From: Bremerella alba
GTDB lineage: Bacteria > Planctomycetota > Planctomycetia > Pirellulales > Pirellulaceae
Reading direction: 5' to 3'
NCBI RefSeq assembly: GCF_013618625.1
Contig: NZ_JABRWO010000001.1
Location: 124,001 to 188,000, forward strand
DNA: 64,000 nucleotides
Below are positions 26,914-36,014 of this stretch, one piece after another (position 1 is the first letter of the stretch; each line of letters begins with the position of its first letter). Position numbers and translations under genes: made by a program. The notes beneath the pieces are model-generated. The model ran no database searches. It saw nothing but the letters and a program-made list of their open reading frames with translations, and was not told the DNA's origin.

Positions 26914-28652
26914 CTTACGACCTCAACAAACGCCTGGCTGAACTATCGCATCGTAGTGTTCACAATAGCCTGACGGCTGAAGAGCACGCCGAGTTGGAGG
27001 AACTGCTTTTAACCAGTCCGGAAACTCGGGACGAGTATTTTCTTCTCTTGGACCTGGAATATGGCCTCGCCAAGTTGGCCGTCGAAGAAACCGGCCGCCA
27101 GTCGCTCAGTTTGCCAGAAGCCGTGGTTCGCCCTGCGAATCAAAAACGCGAACAGCCGGTAGTAACGCCCCTCCGAGTCGGCTACTGGCCGTTATTAGCT
27201 TTGACTCTGGTAGGCCTTCTGGTTGCTCCGGTGGTGTATTGGACCGCTAGTCAAACTTCGGTGGCCCAGGGCGATCACCAAGTAGAAGGGAAGTCAAAGG
27301 AAGCTCGATCGGGTCCAGAGATCGCCCCTGCCGTTGCGGCGATGCAAATCGTGCAACTCGCCAGAAGTCGCTTCTTCGGCGAACCGCGTGCCTTCGCTCC
27401 CGGCGATACGCTTGCCCTGAATCATGACTATGCCTTGGTCGAAGGAAGTGTTCAGCTTCGCAGTCGCACCGGAGCTGAAATGATCGTCCAAGCCCCTGCC
27501 GTTTTTACCGTCCATTCTGCGGAACGGGTTCTGCTTAAAGTAGGTGAGTGTTCGGTCTATGCCCCCAAGGGCGCCGAAGGCTTTCGTGTCCTGACCCCGC
27601 AGGCCGAAGTTGTGGACAAAGGTACCCGGTTCTCGATCAGCGTTAACGAATCTGGCGAAGCGGATGTCGAAGTCATTGAAGGAGCCGCCGAGGTATTCAC
27701 TACTCAGGAAACCAGCGAACCGATTCACACCGGGCTACTTCTCGAAGCAGGAGAAGGACGCGTGATTAACTCTATGGGAGAAGTTGTCGCCGGCGATGGA
27801 TCGCAGTTTGGTCGCACTTATAAGTCGATCTTGCCTGACCGTATCATCTCATTTGACGTTACTCCAAAGGAAGATCCAGAGCCTGACAAGCTTCTGATGG
27901 TTACCGCACAGCGGGGCGGAAAAACAGTTTCCTACGATGTGAACCAACTCATTGGTTTCGATTTGATTCACTTCAAAGTCAATCAAAACATTAACAATCT
28001 GACTACACCTCTGCTAAGTGTTGATCCGAAACACGGAGATGACACACGTCGCCGAGCAGAGTACTTGGATCGCGACCATTGTCTTTGTACCGGTATCTTG
28101 AATCCAGGCGGAAGCGCAACCCCTTTAACGTCGGATCCAGATATCAACAATGAAGACCTCAACAAGCGTACACCGGGCCTGGCGGTCCGTTTCCATGAGC
28201 CTATTGTCAATGGCCCCGGGGCTGATATCGTCTTCTTCGACCTGCACGTGGTAGTCCACCCCGAGGACGGCGATCCCTTTCACGTGTCGCCTACTCATTT
28301 CGAGCCCGGCTTGAAATCCCACACCATTGGCGAGTATGACATCTCGCTCGTCGATCATGGCTCGCATCAACTCAGTAGTTTTCGGTTGTATGGATTTGAT
28401 CGCCGTATTCGTAGCCTGGACGAACTTTGCCAATCGAATCACAACGGCGGCGTCCCCCACGCGGTCCCGGCCAAAGTGATCGCAACCGGCATCGATCTAT
28501 CAGACCTCGGGTATCCAAAAGGTGCCGAGGTTCGCGAGTTGTTCATCCAGGATGCGATGGACGACGAGAACTACATCGACCCCGTGTTTATCGGCGGATT
28601 CCCACCCGTTTCTTCCACCTCGCCCGCAGAGCCCACCTCAACGGAAGAGTAA
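26910..28652 (+). CDS. FecR-domain membrane protein, probable anti-sigma factor
   Basis: A 580-residue protein with a cytoplasmic N-terminal helical region (~1-85, presumed sigma-binding), one membrane helix (~91-112) and an external FecR domain (~170-275, VEGSVQLRSRTGAEMIVQAPA and ADVEVIEGAAEVF). A ~290-residue C-terminal region of unrecognised type follows and may sense a ligand. FecR-type proteins pass a surface signal to a cognate ECF sigma. The start at 26910 (ATGA overlap) is preferred to an upstream in-frame start within the sigma gene. Only three bases separate it from the next gene. Confidence 0.85.
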   Translation: MTYDLNKRLAELSHRSVHNSLTAEEHAELEELLLTSPETRDEYFLLLDLEYGLAKLAVEETGRQSLSLPEAVVRPANQKREQPVVTPLRVGYWPLLALTLVGLLVAPVVYWTASQTSVAQGDHQVEGKSKEARSGPEIAPAVAAMQIVQLARSRFFGEPRAFAPGDTLALNHDYALVEGSVQLRSRTGAEMIVQAPAVFTVHSAERVLLKVGECSVYAPKGAEGFRVLTPQAEVVDKGTRFSISVNESGEADVEVIEGAAEVFTTQETSEPIHTGLLLEAGEGRVINSMGEVVAGDGSQFGRTYKSILPDRIISFDVTPKEDPEPDKLLMVTAQRGGKTVSYDVNQLIGFDLIHFKVNQNINNLTTPLLSVDPKHGDDTRRRAEYLDRDHCLCTGILNPGGSATPLTSDPDINNEDLNKRTPGLAVRFHEPIVNGPGADIVFFDLHVVVHPEDGDPFHVSPTHFEPGLKSHTIGEYDISLVDHGSHQLSSFRLYGFDRRIRSLDELCQSNHNGGVPHAVPAKVIATGIDLSDLGYPKGAEVRELFIQDAMDDENYIDPVFIGGFPPVSSTSPAEPTSTEE

Positions 28653-28655
28653 GTC

Positions 28656-31600
28656 ATGCCTAATACCCTTCGCCCTCTCACATCACTAGCACTGCTGCTT
28701 TTGATGGGAATGATTTCGCCCATATTGGCGGCGGATGAAAATAAACAAGCGATCTTTTTCGAAACGAAAATCCGCCCTTTGCTGGCCCAGCACTGCTTTG
28801 AGTGCCACGGCGCGAAAGAGCAAAAAGCAGATCTACGTCTCGACCGCCGCAACCACTTTATGAAAGGTGGCAGCAGTGGCCCGATTGTTGTGCCTGGCAA
28901 GCCCGACGAAAGCGAACTCTTAGCGGCAGTCAAATACGAAAGCTACGAAATGCCACCTTCGGGACCGCTTCCCGACGAGCAGATCGCGGTTCTGGAAACA
29001 TGGATCAAGAATGGTGCCTATTGGCCCGAGCACCCAGGCGAACCCCGTGAGGACGAACTTTTCTCCAAGGAAGATCGTGCTTGGTGGGCGTTTCAACCGG
29101 TAGAGCGTCCCGATGTCCCTCAGGTCGATCACGAAGCTACTAAGCACAATCCCATCGACAATTTCATACATGCAAAACTGAAAGAACAAAAGCTCTCTGC
29201 TGCCCCACCTGCCGAGCCGCGAGATTTGATTCGCCGCCTCTATTTCGACATGCTCGGTGTCCCCCCATCACCGGAAGATGTCAATGCCTTCGCCAACGAT
29301 CCGAGTGCGGCGGCATACGAAAAACTTGTCGACAAGGTATTAGCCGATCCTCGGTATGGACAACGGTGGGCGACCCACTGGCTGGATGTTGTTCGTTACG
29401 CCGACTCCGATGGCTATCGCCAGGATGCCTATCGTCCATTGGCATATCGCTACCGCGATTATGTGATCAAGAGCCTGAACGAAGACAAGTCGTACAAGCA
29501 GTTCATGACCGAGCAGTTGGCCGGGGACGAGGTTGCCCCAGATGATCCCGATGCCCTCGTGGCAACGTACTTTTTGCGCGCAGGCGTTTATGAGTACAAC
29601 AGCCGAGACGCCGAGGGACAACAGATACTCATTAACGATGAATTGACGGACACCGTCGGTGATGTTTTCCTGGGCATGGGCATCGCCTGTGCTCACTGCC
29701 ACAACCACAAGTACGATCCTATCCTGAGAGACGACTATTATCGCCTGCAAGCGTTCTTCAAGCCTTTGATCTGGAAGGATTCGCATCCATTGGCATCGGA
29801 TGAATCGCTCGAAAAGTATCAGGACGAATTAGCCAAGTGGGAAGCCAAGCACCAGAATCTACTAGATCAGATTGAAGAGATCGAAAAGAAGCCGCGGGAA
29901 AGCGCCCAGCGCAAAGCCGTCGAGATGTTCCCGGAAGAGGTTCAGGAAATGTACTGGAAACCAGCCGAGCAACGGAACACCTACGAAAACCAAATATTCT
30001 ATCTCGTTGAGGAACAGGTCGGTTTCGAATACGCACGACTTCAAAACCGAATTCCCAAAGACAAAAAGCAGGCATGGGAAGACCTGAAGAAGAAGTTACA
30101 GGATGTCCTTAGCAGCAAGCCTAAACGCCCACCAATCGCTGACGTTGTCGGAGATGCCGCAGGGACGATCTCCCCAACCACGGTCCCGGGAGATCGTTCC
30201 CAAAGAGAAATCAAGCCTGGCTTCTTAACCATTCTTGAACCGGGCGATGTCGAGATCGATCCTTCCTTGAGCAAGAACGGTGACAGCAGCGGGCGACGTG
30301 CTACGCTCGCCAAATGGCTCAGCCGAGATGACAACCCGCTTGCCCCTCGCGTGATCGTGAACCGGATTTGGCAATACCACTTCGGTGTAGGCCTCTCCTC
30401 AAATTCCAGCGACTTCGGTCGTCTCGGAGACCCTCCTTCGCATCCTCAGCTATTGGATTGGTTGACCAGCCAATTCATCGAAAACGGCTGGCGTCTCAAA
30501 CCGCTTCACCGTCAAATCCTACTGTCGGCGACCTATCGTCAGTCATCTTTGATCGATGCGCCCAAAACAGCCAAGATGGTCGACCCACAGAATCGTTTGC
30601 TGTGGCGGTTCCCTGCCCAGCGGTTGAAAGCCGAGCAGATTCGTGATGCCATGCTTGCCGTCAGTGGTGAGCTGCAAAACAAAACCAGCGGCCCAGCATC
30701 TTCCAGCAATAGTGCCGTGCGTACCATCTTCACTAAGAAGATGCGAAATACTCCGGATACCCTGTTGGAAAGCTTTGATTCGCCCGCAGGTTTTGCCAGC
30801 GTCGCTCAGCGAAACGCAACCACGACCGCAACACAATCGCTGTTAATGTTTAATGGTGACTGGTCACTAAAACGGTCCGAAGCGATGGCCAAGCGACTTA
30901 ACCGCGAGCATGGCACGGACTACGAAGCCATTGTTCGGGAAAGCTTCCGCGAATGCTTCGGTAGAATGCCTCAACCGGAAGAGCTCGAATTATCCGTAGC
31001 ATTTATCGAGGAACAGGTTGCCTACAATCGCGATCTATCGAAGGCCAAAGAGGGCAAACTCCCTTCAACAGCCCTACTGGACGAGCCGCAGATGCAGCGT
31101 TGGAGTACGTCGTTCAATATTAGCGACAAAACGCCTCATCAGTTTTTGACTCTCCCAGACACCAGGCCGCTGCCATCACGCAACTTTACGATCGAAGCGG
31201 TCGTCTTCAATCGAACCTTATTCGAGGATGCCTCGGTTCGCACGATTGCGGCTCATTGGAATGGATCGAATTCGACGCCAGGATGGAACTTCGGCATTAC
31301 GAGTAAAAAGTCTGCCTATCGTCCGCGAAACCTGATTCTGCAATTAATAGGCAAGGATAAAAGTGGTCAGGTGAAGTACGAAGTCATTCCGTCCAACATT
31401 CGAGTTCCTTCCGACAAGCCTTATTACGTTGCTGCCTCGGTCGACTACGACTCTGGCACAGCAACCTTTTATGCCCGTGACATGTCGTATGACGAATCGG
31501 AACTAGAAACCGTTGTCGTCAAACATTCGATTGTGGGGGACAGCGGCTCTAACTCATTGCGGTTCAGTGTCGGTGGCCGGGATGCCCACAGCCCACACAA

Positions 31601-31886
31601 CTGGGACGGGCTCATCGACGAAGTTCGACTGACGCGAAGTGCGATCGAAGATGAATCCCAGATTTTGATCAACACGCCCAACGATCTAGTAACCGATGAC
31701 ACCGTCGGCATGTGGCAGTTCGTTCGCTCCAACCCAAGTGGTCCGCTAGCTGACGTTGCGAACCCGGAACGAGAGCTGGAGCTCTCACGACGTTCCGATC
31801 GGCGCGGCCTGGGTCCGATATTGATTGCCCTGAGTGATTACTGCCACGTCCTGTTGAATTCTGGCGAATTTCAATTCGTCGACTAA
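28656..31886 (+). CDS. Secreted cytochrome protein: PSCyt1-DUF1549-DUF1553 with LamG-like insertion
   Basis: A 1076-residue exported protein. Signal peptide (1-26), PSCyt1 heme-binding domain with CFECHG (Cys47, Cys50, His51), DUF1549 (~165-370) with a second CAHCHNHKYDPI motif (Cys345, Cys348, His349), a coiled/helical linker (~390-520), then DUF1553 (from ~545, GRRATLAKWLSRDDNPLAPR). A LamG/concanavalin-like beta-sandwich (~800-1040, ending WDGLIDEVRLTR) interrupts DUF1553, whose typical ending, CHVLLNSGEFQFVD, closes the protein. Such proteins are planctomycete hallmarks, encoded with a DUF1501 partner, and are thought to work in extracytoplasmic redox or polysaccharide processing. Substrate unknown. 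Confidence 0.9.
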   Translation: MPNTLRPLTSLALLLLMGMISPILAADENKQAIFFETKIRPLLAQHCFECHGAKEQKADLRLDRRNHFMKGGSSGPIVVPGKPDESELLAAVKYESYEMPPSGPLPDEQIAVLETWIKNGAYWPEHPGEPREDELFSKEDRAWWAFQPVERPDVPQVDHEATKHNPIDNFIHAKLKEQKLSAAPPAEPRDLIRRLYFDMLGVPPSPEDVNAFANDPSAAAYEKLVDKVLADPRYGQRWATHWLDVVRYADSDGYRQDAYRPLAYRYRDYVIKSLNEDKSYKQFMTEQLAGDEVAPDDPDALVATYFLRAGVYEYNSRDAEGQQILINDELTDTVGDVFLGMGIACAHCHNHKYDPILRDDYYRLQAFFKPLIWKDSHPLASDESLEKYQDELAKWEAKHQNLLDQIEEIEKKPRESAQRKAVEMFPEEVQEMYWKPAEQRNTYENQIFYLVEEQVGFEYARLQNRIPKDKKQAWEDLKKKLQDVLSSKPKRPPIADVVGDAAGTISPTTVPGDRSQREIKPGFLTILEPGDVEIDPSLSKNGDSSGRRATLAKWLSRDDNPLAPRVIVNRIWQYHFGVGLSSNSSDFGRLGDPPSHPQLLDWLTSQFIENGWRLKPLHRQILLSATYRQSSLIDAPKTAKMVDPQNRLLWRFPAQRLKAEQIRDAMLAVSGELQNKTSGPASSSNSAVRTIFTKKMRNTPDTLLESFDSPAGFASVAQRNATTTATQSLLMFNGDWSLKRSEAMAKRLNREHGTDYEAIVRESFRECFGRMPQPEELELSVAFIEEQVAYNRDLSKAKEGKLPSTALLDEPQMQRWSTSFNISDKTPHQFLTLPDTRPLPSRNFTIEAVVFNRTLFEDASVRTIAAHWNGSNSTPGWNFGITSKKSAYRPRNLILQLIGKDKSGQVKYEVIPSNIRVPSDKPYYVAASVDYDSGTATFYARDMSYDESELETVVVKHSIVGDSGSNSLRFSVGGRDAHSPHNWDGLIDEVRLTRSAIEDESQILINTPNDLVTDDTVGMWQFVRSNPSGPLADVANPERELELSRRSDRRGLGPILIALSDYCHVLLNSGEFQFVD

Positions 31887-31934
31887 CCCCGTCTTGCAAG
31901 TGCCTACCACCGAAACTCCGAAGGGAGAATCGCC

Positions 31935-33362
31935 ATGAATAACCAACCCCACATTGAAGTCCCTACCACCCGACGCGAATTCCTGGCCAAGTCAGGCGGC
32001 GGCTTCGGCGCAATGGCCTTAGCATCGCTCATGGGGCAGTCGGCTTCCGCTGCTCCGGCCGATCCACGGTCACCGAAGACGACCCACTTCCCTGCCAAGG
32101 CGAAGAACGTAATCTTCCTGTTCATGGAAGGGGGACCGAGTCATATCGATCTGTTCGACCCTAAGCCTCTGCTGAATGAATTGGCAGGGCAGAAGCTTCC
32201 CGAGAGCTTCGGGAAAGTCATCCTGGCGATGGGTGAAAACAATGCTCCCCTGATGCGCTGCCCTCGCAAGTGGAAACAGCACGGTGAAAGTGGTTTGTGG
32301 GTTTCAGACTGGTTCCCTGAAATCGCCACGTGTGCCGATGACTTGTGCGTCATTCGATCGTGTATTTCAGATGGGATTAACCACTCGTCAGGCGTTTGCC
32401 AGATGAATACCGGTCACGTTATTGGTGGTCGTCCTTCCTTGGGAGCATGGGCAACGTACGGCCTGGGGACAGAAAACCAGGATATGCCGGCGTTTGTGGT
32501 GCTGACCGATGGAAAGGGACAACCGGTTAACGGATCACGAAATTGGGGTAGCGGATTCATGCCGGCCGCCTATCAGGGTGTTCAATTCAAGTCAGGTGCC
32601 GATCCTATCTTGAACCTAAATCCACCAAGCCACATTACGCCGAATCGCCAAAAATCGAAACTCGACTTTCTAAGCCAACTAGACCGAGAACATGCAGCAC
32701 AGCGAGAAGATTTTTCAGAGCTAGAGGCTAGAATCAAATCGTACGAACTTGCTTTCCGTATGCAGTCTGCCGCACCTGACATTGTCGACCTGAGCAGTGA
32801 GTCAGAAGAAACCAAGCAGCTATACGGAATTGACCAGAAGGAAACGAATGTTTTTGGCAATAACTGCCTACTAGCTCGCCGCTTGGTTGAAAATGGAGTT
32901 CGCTTCGTTCAACTTTACAGCGGTGCCGGCAGCGGCTGGGATGCCCATAGCAATATCGAAGGCAACCATGGCAGGCTCTGCAAAGAAGTCGACAAGCCAA
33001 TTGCCGGCTTACTGAAAGACCTCAAACGCCGTGGGCTCTGGGACGAAACGCTAGTGATCTGGGGTGGCGAGTTCGGGCGAACGCCGATGTCGGAACAAGG
33101 GAACGGCCGCGATCATAATCCAACCGGCTTTTCCATGTGGATGGCCGGTGGTGCCGTCCCCGGCGGACGTACCATTGGCGCGACGGATGAACTCGGCCTC
33201 AAGGCTGTCGAAAATCCTATGCACGTTCACGATCTTCATGCAACCGTCATGCGTGTGCTAGGTGTCGACCACACGAAACTCATCTATCGCCACAAGGGTC
33301 GGCCGGAACGAATTGACATGAATGAAGGCAAGGCAGAATTGAAGGTGCTTGGCCTTGGCTAA
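31935..33362 (+). CDS. Tat-exported DUF1501 protein
   Basis: A 475-residue protein with a twin-arginine leader (TTRREFLAKSGGGFGAMALASL, residues ~12-33). The DUF1501 domain follows (VIFLFMEGGPSHIDLFDPKP, VIWGGEFGRTPMSEQGNGRDHNP), with an alkaline-phosphatase/sulfatase-like fold and conserved Asp/His metal ligands. The family is the constant partner of DUF1549/DUF1553 cytochrome proteins in planctomycetes. It starts 48 bases after that gene with GAAGGGAG upstream and probably ends the operon begun by the ECF sigma gene. Enzymatic activity is not established. Confidence 0.92.
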   Translation: MNNQPHIEVPTTRREFLAKSGGGFGAMALASLMGQSASAAPADPRSPKTTHFPAKAKNVIFLFMEGGPSHIDLFDPKPLLNELAGQKLPESFGKVILAMGENNAPLMRCPRKWKQHGESGLWVSDWFPEIATCADDLCVIRSCISDGINHSSGVCQMNTGHVIGGRPSLGAWATYGLGTENQDMPAFVVLTDGKGQPVNGSRNWGSGFMPAAYQGVQFKSGADPILNLNPPSHITPNRQKSKLDFLSQLDREHAAQREDFSELEARIKSYELAFRMQSAAPDIVDLSSESEETKQLYGIDQKETNVFGNNCLLARRLVENGVRFVQLYSGAGSGWDAHSNIEGNHGRLCKEVDKPIAGLLKDLKRRGLWDETLVIWGGEFGRTPMSEQGNGRDHNPTGFSMWMAGGAVPGGRTIGATDELGLKAVENPMHVHDLHATVMRVLGVDHTKLIYRHKGRPERIDMNEGKAELKVLGLG

Positions 33363-33716
33363 GTGGTTAATTTTGCAAGTTCTCGCCTCCTTCGCACTAA
33401 CTTGCATGTCCGCGTACTGCGGGTAGCCACATTAAAGCCCTTCAAAATGTAACCATATATTAACTAGGTGATCACCAATTCGTATCGTTTCGCGCGAGAG
33501 TGATTTCATGGTGGTCACCTTTTGTTCCGTCTCAATGAAAATCTGACTTCGTGGAATTTTTCCCATTTACAGTTTTTGGTTCTCTTGGGAGACTTACCGA
33601 AATAAGGAATACTCGTCGCAAGGAGTGCGCGACGATGTCGCACCGTTCTAGGCGGAAATTGGGACGCTCGGCATTTGGATTTGATTGTGCAACAGCTACC
33701 ACAAAAGGAGTCCAAC
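33363..33716. other. Intergenic region with two GGTGRTCACC palindromes
   Basis: It contains an 8-base inverted repeat TGCAAGTT/AACTTGCA (33374-33406) without a T-run just after the DUF1501 gene, then the palindromes GGTGATCACC (33467-33476) and GGTGGTCACC (33510-33519). A second possible ribosome site and ATG at 33634 open a frame overlapping the small gene at 33717. Confidence 0.45.
33467..33519. promoter_or_regulatory. Paired palindromic sites, candidate operators
   Basis: GGTGATCACC (33467-33476, perfect) and GGTGGTCACC (33510-33519, one pair off) have centres 43 bases apart, about four helical turns. This geometry suits a regulator bound on one face of the DNA, ~200 bases upstream of the small gene. 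Confidence 0.4.
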
Positions 33717-33926
33717 ATGGTCCGTTTTGCCATTCTCGAGGTCAATCAGAACCTCACCATTGCCCAAGTCACGCCAGGGCAGTTGCCGGAAGACACGGCT
33801 CGCCAAGAGCGAGGTTATTTGATCGATCCAGACACCTACCGGTCGTATGAACAAGCTCGTGAAGCGTTGTTCAAGATAACGCGAACGACCTCAGCGAGCA
33901 TGGATCATCCTACCCTGCCCGCTTAG
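33717..33926 (+). CDS. Small unknown protein
   Basis: A 69-residue soluble protein starting at ATG 33717 with a strong AAAGGAG nine bases upstream, and followed directly by an intrinsic terminator; both support a real gene. The sequence MVRFAILEVNQNLTIAQVTP and a RSYEQAREALFKI helix give mixed beta/alpha character with no recognisable domain. An in-frame extension to 33675 lacks a ribosome site. It stands alone on its own transcript. Confidence 0.65.
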   Translation: MVRFAILEVNQNLTIAQVTPGQLPEDTARQERGYLIDPDTYRSYEQAREALFKITRTTSASMDHPTLPA

Positions 33927-33954
33927 ATCAGTTGCGGGGACAACACTAAATTGT

Positions 33955-33987
33955 AGACTCGGTCAGGGCATACTAACCGAGTCTTTT
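33955..33987 (+). terminator. Intrinsic terminator after the small gene
   Basis: AGACTCGGT (33955-33963) pairs exactly with ACCGAGTCT (33976-33984) around a 12-base loop and is followed by Ts. It ends the 69-residue gene and may also act on the convergent TreZ gene. Confidence 0.85.
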
Positions 33988-34021
33988 CCTTTCTTGGTTG
34001 TTCTCAATCGTTCCTAAGCAA

Positions 34022-35827
34022 TTACAACGAGACAGAACGAATTTGCCCTTCTCCAACAACAACACCCAAAGTACCCAGTGCCCAGGTGCTCGCTTGATCT
34101 AACACCGGTCGAGCCTCCTGGGAAAGCAGAACGTTGCCAGATAACTCGACATGCATATCCCCAGTTTCGTCTTTCGGGACGCCTAGCCGAATAACAGCAA
34201 ACGCAGATTCGTCTGCGTGCTGATATTGAATTATCGCGGCATGAGACAACAAGTCCCACCGTGCCTGAAGATTCGCGCCGGAGAAGAGACCTCGCTTCGT
34301 CCACTCTTTTCGGAGACTAATCAACTCGCGATACCACTGGAGCGTCTCTGCATTTCCCTTCTCTCGCAGACCGATCTGCGACTTTCGAAACGCGGCCTTC
34401 GACAAGCACGATACGGTGTCGGTCCAGTCGTGCTGAGGATACTCACGACGACGTCCCTTTTCGACCGCATCTCGAAGATGTTCGTCACCAAAGTCGGCAA
34501 AGAAGTAGAAGGGCTTTTCGGAAGCAAACTCTTCCCCCATAAACAGCATAGGAATCGAAGGCAACAGACACATCAAAGCGGCAGCCGAACGGTGGGCCTG
34601 GTGAGAGGTGACTTGATGTAATCGCAGGCCATCGGGGTGATTGCCGATGAAATCGTGATTCTGGATCGAGAAGATTAAGGACTCCCAATTGGCGACCGCG
34701 TCATCCTCAGCAAGTGGAATTCTTCGGCGTTTTTCCTCGAACGTTCCACGAAACACATATCCACGCCGCAGCACCACATCAATATCTTCGCCTGAGTTGT
34801 AATGCCGATCAGACATGTGCTCGTCTGGACGCGTCTCTGCGGCGACAGCATGCAGAAAATCATCGCACCAGATGGCGTCGAAACCATAGCCGCCGGTCGC
34901 GAGAGGTCGGAGAAGTTCCGGATCGTAAACATTACTTTCAGCGATCAGATGCAATTCGCGACCAAGTTGAGTCTGCATCTCTGCGAAGGCTTTACCGACA
35001 TCAGCCACAATGTGCGAGGATGATTCGTCCAAAATGCAGTGCGTCGCGTCCAGTCGCAAGCCATCGAAGTGAAACTCTTCAATCCAGTATCGAACGTTCG
35101 CGACGATAAATTCCCGCATCATCTCACTGCCATCACCATCCAAGTGCGGGGCATCCCCCCAAACTGTCTGGTGCCTCGGTGAAACATAGCCCCCGAACGG
35201 GTGCAGATAATTTCCCTCGGCACCGAAGTGGTTGTAGACAACATCGAGAATCATCGCAATTCCGCGCCGGTGTGCCGCATCTACGAATTGCTTCAACTCA
35301 TCCGGTGTGCCAAATGTATTTCGCGGCGCGAAGAAATTGGTACCGTCGTAGCCCCAGTTCCATCTTCCGGCCGACTGTGCGAGCGGCATGATTTCAATTG
35401 CAGTGATTCCAAGATCGACCAACTCATCCAATCGATCGATCGCTGCCAAATACGTTCCCTCTTTGGTAAACGTACCGACATGCAGTTCGTAGAGAATCAT
35501 TTCCGCTTTAGGTAAACCTTGCCATGGCTCATCCTTCCAGCGATAGGCGGTGGGATCGATCCACTGCGAGGGGCCGTGGACTCCATCCGGTTGAAATCGA
35601 CTGGCCGGGTCTGGACGAGGATTCCCATCTGGCACACGAAACCAATATCGCGTACCCGGAGGAACATTCGCGGAAGCGGTGAAAACGCGGTCCTCCGTCG
35701 CGTTCATAGGCAACTCTTGCTCGTGTTCACCTTCAATTCGTAAAGTCAGCTGCTCACACGCTGGTGCATGAACCGTGAACAGGATGTTGCCATCTTCCAA
35801 ACGAGAGGGACCAAAGGCGCGCAGCAT
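34022..35827 (-). CDS. treZ: Malto-oligosyltrehalose trehalohydrolase-like GH13 enzyme
   Basis: A 601-residue protein with the TreZ layout: N-terminal beta-sandwich (~1-100, FGPSRLEDGNILFTVHAPACE), a GH13 barrel and a C-terminal beta domain. Catalytic residues are visible: nucleophile Asp260 in GLRLDATHC, acid Glu297 in LIAESNVYD and Asp392 in IQNHDFIGNHPDG. TreZ releases trehalose from maltooligosyl-trehalose, for storage or osmoprotection, in the cytoplasm. ATG at 35827 gives the usual N-terminus; a GTG at 35866 would add 13 residues. The usual partners treY and treX are not in the window, so a related branching-type activity cannot be excluded. Confidence 0.82.
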   Translation of the reverse strand: MLRAFGPSRLEDGNILFTVHAPACEQLTLRIEGEHEQELPMNATEDRVFTASANVPPGTRYWFRVPDGNPRPDPASRFQPDGVHGPSQWIDPTAYRWKDEPWQGLPKAEMILYELHVGTFTKEGTYLAAIDRLDELVDLGITAIEIMPLAQSAGRWNWGYDGTNFFAPRNTFGTPDELKQFVDAAHRRGIAMILDVVYNHFGAEGNYLHPFGGYVSPRHQTVWGDAPHLDGDGSEMMREFIVANVRYWIEEFHFDGLRLDATHCILDESSSHIVADVGKAFAEMQTQLGRELHLIAESNVYDPELLRPLATGGYGFDAIWCDDFLHAVAAETRPDEHMSDRHYNSGEDIDVVLRRGYVFRGTFEEKRRRIPLAEDDAVANWESLIFSIQNHDFIGNHPDGLRLHQVTSHQAHRSAAALMCLLPSIPMLFMGEEFASEKPFYFFADFGDEHLRDAVEKGRRREYPQHDWTDTVSCLSKAAFRKSQIGLREKGNAETLQWYRELISLRKEWTKRGLFSGANLQARWDLLSHAAIIQYQHADESAFAVIRLGVPKDETGDMHVELSGNVLLSQEARPVLDQASTWALGTLGVVVGEGQIRSVSL

Positions 35828-36014
35828 AGAGAACTCAATTTCAATGCAAAGGTTGTCAATTGTCACAATATTTCTAAAACCACATGTCGATTATTTCGCT
35901 ATCAGCCTGCTTCGACAAGGATTCGCTTTCTCGCAAATATACAATTCGTTTTTTGGTTTTACTTCGACTACAATTAGAGCCACCACTCTCAACTCTGCTA
36001 TTCAAGAACTCACC

